Source: Faecalibacterium sp. I3-3-33
Lineage (GTDB): Bacteria > Bacillota > Clostridia > Oscillospirales > Ruminococcaceae
Length of the DNA: 64,000 bases
NCBI RefSeq assembly: GCF_023347295.1
Contig: NZ_CP094469.1
Coordinates: forward strand, 2,914,001-2,978,000
Direction: 5' to 3'
Part shown: one piece after another, positions 16,642 through 28,203 of the stretch
Layout: each line of letters begins with the position of its first letter
Position numbering within the stretch: position 1 is the stretch's first letter
The notes under the pieces: generated by a model
What the model was told of the DNA's origin: nothing
The model's input: the letters and a program-made list of their open reading frames with translations, nothing else
Database searches by the model: none
Position numbers and translations under genes: made by a program

Positions 16642-16697
16642 CCCACTACACTTTGCAGCCCATAGGGATGAAAGTGTTATAGTGGGTTATTACACTT
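16642..16697 (+). other. oriT: Probable oriT of the MobV element
   Basis: CCCACTACACTTT (16642-16654) pairs with AAAGTGTTATAGTGGG (16671-16686, three extra bases). AAGTGT/ACACTT form a second hairpin around TATAGTGGGTTATT. The motif TAGTGGG-TTATTACACTT resembles the pMV158-type nick region TAGTGTG/TTATACTT recognised by MobV relaxases. It lies about 60 bases before a MobV gene, the usual place. Confidence 0.65.
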
Positions 16698-16759
16698 CCG
16701 AAGAAGTGCATCTTCGTTCCCCGTCACCTCTCGATGAACCTTGAAAGGAGGGATGCCCT

Positions 16760-18025
16760 TTGGCAAGAAACGATGGCGTTGACCGCACCAGTGTCCGAAA
16801 TCTCGCCGTTTCAGACAAAGCCGTTGGCAACACCCAGCAGCACAACGAGCGCGAAAAGGACAGCTATCGAAACCCCGACATTATCCCCCAGTGCACCTCA
16901 TGGAACGTCCACTTCAAAAAGCCAACCGCCAGCTACACCGACCTATTTGCCCAACTGGAAGCCGCTGGAACCATTTCCACGCGCGGCCTGAAGCCGGATG
17001 CCACCCATTATTGCGAGCTTGTCTTTGATGTCAACTCGGCCTATTTTGACAATCACGGTGGCTACGAGTTCGCCAAGCAGTTCTATGAGGATGCCTACAA
17101 AGCAGCCGTTCAAATCGTGGGCGGTGAGCAGTATATTCTCTCGGCTGTCATGCACGCCGATGAAATCAACCGTGCCATGACCGAGGCACTAGGCCGGGAG
17201 ATCTACCACTACCACCTCCATGTGGTCTATGTGCCTGTGGTGGAAAAGCAAATCCTCTGGTCGAAACGCTGCAAGGACAAGGCACTGGTCGGCACCGTCA
17301 AGGAGACCGTCATGCAGGTCAGCCGAAGCAAGAAGTGGGCTTCCAAGCCCCTGCTGGACGATGCTGGAAAGCCTGTCCTGCAAAAGAGCGGCAAGCCAGT
17401 CCTGAAGAAGTCGTACAGTGTCCTGCAAGACGATTTCTTCAACTATATGCGCAATGCCGGGTACACGGATGTAGAGCGCGGTGAGCGCGGCAGCACCGAA
17501 GAACACCTGACCGTCACCCAGTTCAAAGTCCAGCGGGAGCAGGAACGGCTGGACAGCCTGACCGCCCAAGCCGACCAAAAGGCGCAGTCGCTTGCCAAAA
17601 CCAGTCAGACCCTCTCCAAAAAGGAGAAGGAACTTGCCGCTGTGCAGAAAAAGGCCACGCTCACGAAAGAAGCCCTCATTCATGCGCGCGATCTGGATTA
17701 TATCGGCAAGCGCACCTTTCTCGGTAACTACTCGCTGACCGAAGAAGAATTTTCCAAGCTGAAAAAGCAAGCCGACCACGGCTATATGATGGACGTGGAG
17801 AACCGCCGCTTGAAAGAAGAACTTTCCACCGCCAAGAAGGAGGCCGTTCGTTGGAGCAACAAGTACCACGACCTGTGGTACGACGTGAAACCCTATCTGG
17901 ATGCTCTCCACCGTGCGCCGGAACTGGTACACGGCTTTCTGGAAAAGATTCTTGCACCAAAGCAGGAACGTACCATAAATGTGCCGCAGCGAAACCGCAG
18001 ACGTGGGCAGGATGTAGAACTTTAA
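16760..18025 (+). CDS. MobV family relaxase (plasmid recombination enzyme type)
   Basis: Protein of 421 aa that should nick the adjacent oriT. The catalytic and metal-binding region shows HxDE at His132-Glu135 (MHADE) and the His cluster His150-x-His152-x-His154 (YHYHLHVVYVPV), both diagnostic of MobV enzymes such as MobM of pMV158. The C-terminal half (about 245-350) is a long coiled coil. The start is TTG at 16760, with GAAAGGAGGG about 8 bases upstream; no ATG fits. It heads a plus-strand set with the excisionase and integrase genes. A second, unrelated relaxase at 4638-6221 indicates that two elements have merged or nested. Confidence 0.93.
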   Translation: MARNDGVDRTSVRNLAVSDKAVGNTQQHNEREKDSYRNPDIIPQCTSWNVHFKKPTASYTDLFAQLEAAGTISTRGLKPDATHYCELVFDVNSAYFDNHGGYEFAKQFYEDAYKAAVQIVGGEQYILSAVMHADEINRAMTEALGREIYHYHLHVVYVPVVEKQILWSKRCKDKALVGTVKETVMQVSRSKKWASKPLLDDAGKPVLQKSGKPVLKKSYSVLQDDFFNYMRNAGYTDVERGERGSTEEHLTVTQFKVQREQERLDSLTAQADQKAQSLAKTSQTLSKKEKELAAVQKKATLTKEALIHARDLDYIGKRTFLGNYSLTEEEFSKLKKQADHGYMMDVENRRLKEELSTAKKEAVRWSNKYHDLWYDVKPYLDALHRAPELVHGFLEKILAPKQERTINVPQRNRRRGQDVEL

Positions 18026-18067
18026 GCTGAATTTTTAGATAATATGACAATACAAGGAGAAATGCTT

Positions 18068-18382
18068 ATGGATTTTGACCGTAATTCTATGACCGTCCCT
18101 GTGCAATCTTCCGATTATACGAAAAAGTTCTTGCAAAAGGACTCGAATCCCACTACAATGGAAGTGGTCACTCAAACCAATGCCGTCAAGTCTCCGACTG
18201 ACAGCCCGAAAACCACGAAGCTGGTGTACACGGTGGAAGAGATTGCACGAATGCTGGCCATCAGCCTGCGCTCTGCTTACAACCTGTGCAACAGCACCAC
18301 CGAATTCCGTGTCCTGCGGGTAGGCGGAAGCATCCGTGTACCGAAAGACAGTTTCGATGCGTGGCTCTACCGGGCAGCTTGA
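18068..18382 (+). CDS. Excisionase-like DNA-binding protein
   Basis: Protein of 104 aa. The C-terminal half is a winged-helix excisionase/helix-turn-helix domain (YTVEEIARMLAISLRSAYNL, IRVPKDSFDAWLYRA). The N-terminal 45 residues are flexible. The ATG at 18068 is chosen because AAGGAG lies 8 bases upstream; an ATG at 18062 is only 2 bases away. It ends 15 bases before the integrase gene. Proteins of this type bend att-site DNA and drive the integrase toward excision. Confidence 0.85.
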   Translation: MDFDRNSMTVPVQSSDYTKKFLQKDSNPTTMEVVTQTNAVKSPTDSPKTTKLVYTVEEIARMLAISLRSAYNLCNSTTEFRVLRVGGSIRVPKDSFDAWLYRAA

Positions 18383-18397
18383 TAAGGAGGCAACAGT

Positions 18398-19786
18398 ATG
18401 GCATATATTACGAAACGCGGCAACTCTTATAGCGTCCGATACACTTATGAAGATGAGCACGGCAAGAGCTGCGACAAATGGGAGAGTTTTCCCACAAAAG
18501 AGGAGGCAACAAACCGAAAAAAGCAAATCGAGCATGAACTGGCGGCTGGTACTTTCCTGATTCCGTCCTCGGTGACGGTGGCAGAGTTCCTCATGGATTG
18601 GCTGCCCAAGCAGTGCAGCAAACACAAGTGGGCACCCAAGACCTACGAATCCAACCTTTCCACCATCCAGAACCTGATTATCCCCTATATCGGCAGCATG
18701 GAGATGCAGAAACTCAAGCCCTACCACATGGAGAACCTCTACACGACCCTGAGCAAAACGCCCTGCGGCTCGTATATCGAGGGCAAAAAGCAGGAGCTGA
18801 CCGAAAAACAGAAGCAGCGGTTCCTTTCCGGCACCACCATCCACGAAGTGCATCGGCTGCTGGGTACTGCCTTCCAGTACGCTGTAGAATGGGGCATTCT
18901 TGTTAAAAGCCCTGTTCCCGTGGACAGCCCCAAGAAGTCCACACAGGAGCGCACCATCTGGACGGTAGAGGAAATGCGGGCGGCTCTGGACAGCATGGAG
19001 GACCCTATCCTGCATCTGGCAGTCCACCTCACATTGGTGGGCGCACTGCGAGAGGGCGAGGTCGTAGGTCTGACCCCGGAGGATCTCGATTTTGGTGCAG
19101 CAGATGGCGTCGGAACATTCCACATCAACAAATCCATGCAGCGGGTGCGAAAAGAAGCCCTGAATCAGGTGGACGATGGCTGCATCATCAAGGTATTCCC
19201 GGACAAGCTGGAGCGCAGCACCACTTCCCTTATCCTGAAAAGCACCAAAACGGCGTCCTCCTGCCGAACCATCTTCATGACCTCCGTACTGAAAGAGGAA
19301 TTGAAGAAGTGGCTGAATCAGTTAGCAGCAAACGAGAGGAAAGACCCAGCACGTTACCATGACAGCGGAATGCTGTTCCGCCTGCCCAACGGTCTGGCGG
19401 TAGAGCCGGTGCTCATCCGCAAGAAGTTTCTGAAATGGCAGGACGCACACCCAGAGTTCCCCCGTATCGTGTTCCACGGTCTGCGGCATTCCAGTGCCAC
19501 CTATCAGCTGATGATCTCCGGCGGCGATGTGAAGGCTGTGCAGGGTACAACAGGTCATGCTACGGCGGATATGCTGGTGAACACCTACGCCCATATCCAG
19601 CAGTCCTCTCGTGTAGAACTTGGGAAAAAGTTTGAGGAAGGGTTCTATGCGAAACAGGAAAGCCCCAGCCCACAGGCTGTACCCGCCGCAGGCGAACCGA
19701 CCATCTCTATGACTGCTCTGCTGGAACTTCTGAAGAACGCCGACCCTGAAGTAAAGGCACAGCTCCGTCTTGCACTGCTGACCTGA
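18398..19786 (+). CDS. int: Tyrosine recombinase (phage-type integrase)
   Basis: Protein of 462 aa that integrates and excises the element at an att site. It has an N-terminal AP2-like arm-binding part (1-50), a core-binding SAM-like domain (about 60-165) and a catalytic domain with Arg218 (GALREGE), Lys281/284 region, His360-x-x-Arg363 (HGLRHSS), His387 (TGHATADM) and nucleophile Tyr397 (NTYAHI). All catalytic residues are present. AAGGAGG lies 7 bases before the ATG. The gene ends about 160 bases from the 3' end of tRNA-Lys, a typical target, so the right att site is probably in or beside that tRNA. Confidence 0.95.
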   Translation: MAYITKRGNSYSVRYTYEDEHGKSCDKWESFPTKEEATNRKKQIEHELAAGTFLIPSSVTVAEFLMDWLPKQCSKHKWAPKTYESNLSTIQNLIIPYIGSMEMQKLKPYHMENLYTTLSKTPCGSYIEGKKQELTEKQKQRFLSGTTIHEVHRLLGTAFQYAVEWGILVKSPVPVDSPKKSTQERTIWTVEEMRAALDSMEDPILHLAVHLTLVGALREGEVVGLTPEDLDFGAADGVGTFHINKSMQRVRKEALNQVDDGCIIKVFPDKLERSTTSLILKSTKTASSCRTIFMTSVLKEELKKWLNQLAANERKDPARYHDSGMLFRLPNGLAVEPVLIRKKFLKWQDAHPEFPRIVFHGLRHSSATYQLMISGGDVKAVQGTTGHATADMLVNTYAHIQQSSRVELGKKFEEGFYAKQESPSPQAVPAAGEPTISMTALLELLKNADPEVKAQLRLALLT

Positions 19787-19882
19787 TGCAAAATTTACCA
19801 CGCATTTCAAAGCAATTCCAGCTTATGCAGAGGATTCCCACGAAAAAGCCGACCGTGCAAAAACCGTGCATTGACCGTGCAG

Positions 19883-19900
19883 ACCCCGAATTTTCGGGGT
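19883..19900 (+). terminator. Hairpin behind the integrase gene
   Basis: ACCCCGAA pairs with TTCGGGGT. It has only a short T/A tail, so termination is possible but not strong. Confidence 0.45.
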
Positions 19901-19907
19901 TACATAA

Positions 19908-19942
19908 CAAAAAAGAACGCCAAATCTTACGATTTGACGTTC
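19908..19942 (-). terminator. Terminator of the rRNA/tRNA-Lys operon
   Basis: On the minus strand GAACGTCAAATC pairs with GATTTGGCGTTC around GTAA, followed by TTTTTT. It lies just after the tRNA-Lys 3' end. Confidence 0.85.
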
Positions 19943-19948
19943 AATATC

Positions 19949-20024
19949 TGGTGCACCTCCAGGGACTCGAACCCTGGGCCCACTGATTAAGAGTCAGTTG
20001 CTCTACCAACTGAGCTAGAGGTGC
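19949..20024 (-). tRNA. tRNA-Lys (anticodon CTT)
   Basis: Full cloverleaf: acceptor GCACCTC/GAGGTGC, D-arm GCTC/GAGC, anticodon stem ACTGA/TCAGT with loop CTCTTAA, T-arm CAGGG/CCCTG, encoded CCA at 19949-19951. It is the last gene of the rRNA operon. Its 3' end faces the integrase gene and is a candidate attachment site. Confidence 0.95.
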
Positions 20025-20064
20025 ATATTATCAGAATGCGGTTTCTTCATTCTGATAATCAAAA

Positions 20065-20181
<117 letters not shown>

Positions 20182-20305
20182 GATCTGACTGAATCAGTAT
20201 ATCACATTTCTGCTTTACTGTCCAGTATTTTTAGAAGGACGTGCCTTCAAAACTGAATAATCACTGCTAACATTTTTTCGTTGACTTAAAAGTCTCAAGC
20301 GAATT

Positions 20306-23140
<2,835 letters not shown>

Positions 23141-23402
23141 TTTCAAACGTTCTTTTGGAACATTTGGTATCCTCTTGATTCTCTCTTGCCAACGAAGATT
23201 ATTGTTACCCTTCCTTTTGAAATTGTAATATTTCTTAAAAAAGAACTTACTATAATCTTTGTTTCGCAGTTATTATTCAGTTTTCAAGGTACGTCTTTGA
23301 GTGTCCTTTTCAGGGCCCTCAAAATCGAACAATATCTACTTAAACTCTCACGTATCACCTGTTCCAATGACTGACCATCTTAGATGCTCTGTCATTGCCT
23401 GA

Positions 23403-24921
<1,519 letters not shown>

Positions 24922-25116
24922 TGATATTTATCACTTAAAAGTGTTAAATCTTGTTTCGCTCAGCACGCAATCGCTTGCGTCCTGTGTGAATTACTTTTGT
25001 TTGGAATTGTTTTACATGTTCTTCCAACATGAAAATAGGTTCCGTTACAAGTTCTTTCGATATTGTTCAATTTTCAAGGTCCTGTGCGCCGCAGCCTTGC
25101 GGCTGACGACTTGATT

Positions 25117-25145
25117 ATTTTACCACAGAAGCGGTTTTTTGTCAA
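25117..25145 (-). promoter_or_regulatory. rRNA promoter P2
   Basis: Minus strand TTGACA, 17 bases, TAAAAT, about 200 bases before the 16S start. Confidence 0.85.
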
Positions 25146-25301
25146 GCACTTTTTTGAGAAGCTTTTGAAGTTTTGTGAACTTGGAACGCTTTGGGTTTCT
25201 CGGTATCAGCCGGAACTTTTCAGCGTCTATTGGTTCTTTTCAAAGGCTTCCTGCTGAGCTTTCAGAAGTCATTCTTTTGTCTCAGCGCTTGGCGCTCAAG
25301 T

Positions 25302-25330
25302 ATAATACCACACCCCGGCAATCTTGTCAA
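25302..25330 (-). promoter_or_regulatory. rRNA promoter P1
   Basis: Minus strand TTGACA, 17 bases, TATTAT. Together with P2 it forms the tandem arrangement usual for rRNA operons. Confidence 0.85.
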
Positions 25331-25375
25331 CACTTTTTGACATCTTTTTTCCAATTTCTTTGCGCAGGGGAAGAT

Positions 25376-25580
25376 CGCCCTCTCAGGCGCTCCCGCGCCA
25401 GACTCCCCCTTTTGTCACCTGCGGTGACATCTTCCCCCGGAGCGGGGGAAGTCTTTCCTCAAAGGGAGAGCCAAGCCGTAAAGTTCAGCACTAAAGTATT
25501 AGGTATAATGAGGAAGTTTCCGGCAGTGCTCTTGGCTCTCCCTTTGGGAGAGCTGTCACCGCAGGTGACTGAGAGGGCGC
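25376..25580. repeat. Family A dispersed repeat, two copies facing each other
   Basis: Copy 1 (25376-25486) starts CCCTCTCAGGCGC and ends AAAGGGAGAGCC; copy 2 (25521-25580) is inverted, GGCTCTCCCTTTGGGAGAGCT then a GTCACC/GGTGAC hairpin then CTGAGAGGGCG. Related units lie at 35817, 43955, 44070, 44178 and 46592. Confidence 0.75.
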
Positions 25581-25612
25581 AGGGCGCGTACCCCATTCCC
25601 CCAGCAAAAGCC

Positions 25613-25641
25613 TTGCGTATCGGCGGCGGGTGCGCTATTAT
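25613..25641 (+). promoter_or_regulatory. Promoter of the pantothenate kinase-like gene
   Basis: TTGCGT, 17 bases, TATTAT, about 45 bases before the ATG. Confidence 0.7.
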
Positions 25642-25683
25642 ATATTATATACATTATAGAGCGCTGCGAAAGGAGCCCTGATC

Positions 25684-26460
25684 ATGATCCTCACCGTCAA
25701 TATCGGCAACACCCACATCACCGTGGGCGGCTACGAACAAGATACCCTTATCTTCTGTGGGCGACTGCACTCCGACCCTGCTGCCACGGTGGAGGAATAC
25801 GCCATCCGGCTGGTGAATCTGTTGCAGCTGTACGGAGCATCCCCGGCGCAGATCGAGGGCGGCATTCTGGGCAGCGTGGTGCCCGTGCTCAGCGGGCGAG
25901 TGCTGGCAGCCTTACAGCTTTTATGCAAGGCGCGCATCCTGTCCGTGGGGCCGGGGCTGAAAAGCGGCATCAAGCTGCGACTGGACAATCCCGCGCAGCT
26001 GGGTGCAGAGCTGCTGTGCGGCGCGGTGGCAGCGCTGGCGGAGTGCCCCGGGCCGCTGGTGGTCATCTCGGCAGACACCGCCATCTCCCTGATGGCGGTG
26101 AACGCCAAGCAGGAGCTTGTGGGCGGCGTGATCCTGCCCGGGCCGCAGCTTTCCATGAATGCGCTGGTGCAAAAGACTGCCCAGCTGCCCCAGATCGACC
26201 CTGCCGCCCGCGCCTCGGACTCGGTGCTGGGCAAGAGCACCTCGGCCTGTTTGCAAAACGGCTTTGTGCTGGGCACTGCCAGTATGCTGGACGGTCTGGC
26301 CGACCGCTTCTGCGCCGAGCTTGGCGCACAGACCGCCTTTTACGCAACCGGCGACCTTCCCCGCTCCATCCGGGAGGCCTGCCGCACCCCCATCCACTAC
26401 CGCGAGACCCTGATCACCGACGGCCTGCACCGCATCTGGCTGCGAAACCGGAAGGGTTGA
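25684..26460 (+). CDS. coaX: Type III pantothenate kinase-like protein with altered active site
   Basis: The 258-aa length, the phosphate-binding start (ILTVNIGNTHI), the GGVILPG loop (147-153) and the overall order match CoaX, which makes 4'-phosphopantothenate for CoA synthesis. The catalytic motifs are not canonical. DxGNT is N6-x-GNT, GADR is GAEL (107-110), and the DxGTAxT block is SADTAIS (129-135). CoaX enzymes use the aspartates of these motifs for ATP/metal and pantothenate, so activity is uncertain. AAAGGAG lies about 9 bases before the ATG. A promoter lies upstream and a tRNA-Arg follows. It may be a divergent active enzyme, an inactive relative, or a protein with a new role. Confidence 0.82.
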   Translation: MILTVNIGNTHITVGGYEQDTLIFCGRLHSDPAATVEEYAIRLVNLLQLYGASPAQIEGGILGSVVPVLSGRVLAALQLLCKARILSVGPGLKSGIKLRLDNPAQLGAELLCGAVAALAECPGPLVVISADTAISLMAVNAKQELVGGVILPGPQLSMNALVQKTAQLPQIDPAARASDSVLGKSTSACLQNGFVLGTASMLDGLADRFCAELGAQTAFYATGDLPRSIREACRTPIHYRETLITDGLHRIWLRNRKG

Positions 26461-26470
26461 CGATTTTCGT

Positions 26471-26499
26471 TTGCATTTTGCATCTTGATGTGTTATACT
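26471..26499 (+). promoter_or_regulatory. tRNA-Arg promoter
   Basis: TTGCAT, 17 bases, TATACT, about 30 bases before the tRNA. Confidence 0.7.
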
Positions 26500-26530
26500 G
26501 TGTTGTACCCACCAAAGGGATACGGCATTT

Positions 26531-26607
26531 GCGATCGTAGCTCAGCTGGATAGAGCGTTCGGCTCCGACCCGGAAGGCCAGAGGTTCGAATCCTCCCGGT
26601 CGCACCA
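26531..26607 (+). tRNA. tRNA-Arg (anticodon CCG)
   Basis: Cloverleaf: acceptor GCGATCG/CGGTCGC with one G-U pair, D-arm GCTC/GAGC, anticodon stem TTCGG/CCGGA with loop CTCCGAC, T-arm AGAGG/CCTCC region, encoded CCA. It has its own promoter and terminator. Confidence 0.95.
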
Positions 26608-26645
26608 AGGACTGCTGCACAGGTTTTGTGCAGCAGTCCTTTTTA
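26608..26645 (+). terminator. tRNA-Arg terminator
   Basis: AGGACTGCTGCACA pairs with TGTGCAGCAGTCCT, followed by TTTTTATTT. Confidence 0.9.
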
Positions 26646-26665
26646 TTTATTTTATCGAATCCATC

Positions 26666-26693
26666 TTGCAAAAGCGGCGCAGTGCCTTATAAT
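26666..26693 (+). promoter_or_regulatory. Promoter of the first MATE gene
   Basis: TTGCAA, 16 bases, TATAAT, about 60 bases before the ATG. Confidence 0.75.
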
Positions 26694-26756
26694 AGAGGCT
26701 GTGCCCCGGTGTGCGCGGGTACGGTTAGGATGTATAGGATAAAGGGAAAAAAGAAT

Positions 26757-28118
26757 ATGGCTTCTCAAACGAATACGCTAACGGAAGGCCCTCTGGCCAA
26801 GCAGATCTTTCTGGTCAGTCTGCCGTTGGCGCTTTCCAACCTGCTGCAGGTGCTGTTCAACATGTCGGACGTGGCGGTGGTGGGGCGCTTTGCCGGGTCT
26901 ACGGCGCTGGGCGCTGTGGGCTCCACCAGCACGCTGGTGACCCTGTTCACCGGCTTTCTCATCGGTCTGAGCAACGGCATCAACGTGCTGGTGGCGCGGT
27001 TTTACGGTGCGCGCCACCCCAAGGACGTGGAAAAGACCGTCCACTCGGCGGCCATCATCAGCGCCGTTGCCGGTGTGGCGTTGCTGCTCATCGGCCTGCT
27101 GGGCTCCCCCGCCATGCTGCGGCTGCTGAACACCAAAGAGGATCTGCTGCCCGGCGCTATTTTGTATCTGCGGGTGTATTTTCTGGGTATGCCGGCGCTG
27201 GCGCTGTACAACTTTGGCAACGCGGTGTTCAGCTCCATCGGCGACACCAAAAAGCCGCTGCTCTACCTTTCTATTGCCGGTGCACTGAACATTCTGCTGA
27301 ACCTGTTCTTTGTCATCGTGTGCGATTTGAGCGTGGTGGGCGTGGCGCTGGCCAGCGCCATCAGCCAGTGTGTTTCCGCTTTTCTGATCCTGCGGGCGCT
27401 GACCCGGGTGCAGGACTGCTACGCGCTGGACGTACATAAATTACAGCTGGACCCGGTGCAGGCTAAGAGCATTCTTGCACTGGGCGTACCTGCCGGATTG
27501 CAGAACGCTATTTTTGCCATTGCCAACCTGTTCATTCAGGCGGGCGTCAACTCCTTTGACTCCCTGATGGTCAAGGGCAACAGTGCCGCCGCCAATGCGG
27601 ACGGGCTGATTTACGACTGCATGGCGGCCTTCTACATGGCCTGCGCCAGCTTTATGAGCCAGAACTACGGCGCGGGACGGCCTGACCGGGTGAAGAAGAG
27701 CTACTTCATCAGTCTGGGCTACTCCTTCGGCGTGGGGTTTGTGCTGGGTGCGGCGCTGTTCTTCTGCGGGCCGGCCTTCCTTGCGCTGTTCACCACCGAA
27801 GCCGCCGTTATCGATGCCGGCATGAAGCGCGTAGCCGTGATGGCCTTTGCCTACTGCGTCTCGGCCTTTATGGACTGCACCATCGCTGCCTCCCGCGGGC
27901 TGGGCAAGACGGTGGTGCCTACCGTCATCGTGGTGCTGGGCTCCTGCGTATTCCGGGTGATCTGGGTGTACACCATCTTTGCCCACTTCCACACCATCCC
28001 GGCACTGTACCTGCTGTATCCGTGCAGCTGGATCCTGACCGCGCTGGCAGAGATCGCCTATTTTGCCAGCTGCTACAAGCGTGCAATGGCTATCTTCCGC
28101 AAGCCTGCGGCGGCGTAA
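26757..28118 (+). CDS. MATE family efflux transporter
   Basis: Protein of 453 aa in the cytoplasmic membrane with about 12 spans in two related halves. It begins TEGPLAKQIFLVSLPLALSNLLQ and repeats the MATE pattern (VVGRFAGSTALGAVG; SFMSQNYGAGRPDRVKKSY). MATE proteins exchange Na+ or H+ for cationic drugs or metabolites; the substrate is not visible here. The ATG at 26757 has AAAGGG about 10 bases upstream. It is a single-gene unit between a promoter and the terminator at 28136. Two other MATE genes are in the window (36980-38329 and 49892-51250), each in its own unit. Confidence 0.93.
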   Translation: MASQTNTLTEGPLAKQIFLVSLPLALSNLLQVLFNMSDVAVVGRFAGSTALGAVGSTSTLVTLFTGFLIGLSNGINVLVARFYGARHPKDVEKTVHSAAIISAVAGVALLLIGLLGSPAMLRLLNTKEDLLPGAILYLRVYFLGMPALALYNFGNAVFSSIGDTKKPLLYLSIAGALNILLNLFFVIVCDLSVVGVALASAISQCVSAFLILRALTRVQDCYALDVHKLQLDPVQAKSILALGVPAGLQNAIFAIANLFIQAGVNSFDSLMVKGNSAAANADGLIYDCMAAFYMACASFMSQNYGAGRPDRVKKSYFISLGYSFGVGFVLGAALFFCGPAFLALFTTEAAVIDAGMKRVAVMAFAYCVSAFMDCTIAASRGLGKTVVPTVIVVLGSCVFRVIWVYTIFAHFHTIPALYLLYPCSWILTALAEIAYFASCYKRAMAIFRKPAAA

Positions 28119-28135
28119 GAGGAAATATGATATAA

Positions 28136-28170
28136 AAAGGGCTGCTGCACGGTTTGTGCAGCAGCCCTTT
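28136..28170. terminator. Bidirectional terminator between MATE and reductase genes
   Basis: AAAGGGCTGCTGCAC pairs with TGTGCAGCAGCCCTTT. It has T's on both strands and serves both convergent genes. Confidence 0.9.
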
Positions 28171-28203
28171 GTTTATGCTTTTGTCAGGGGGTCAGAGCGC
28201 AGC

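Larger units (their letters stand above)
15984..16759. other. Control and origin region between XRE operon and MobV operon
   Basis: No gene lies here. It holds a hairpin at 16179-16210, a GTAC-rich palindrome block at 16288-16497, a terminator-like hairpin at 16551-16569 and a likely oriT at 16642-16697. Confidence 0.7.
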
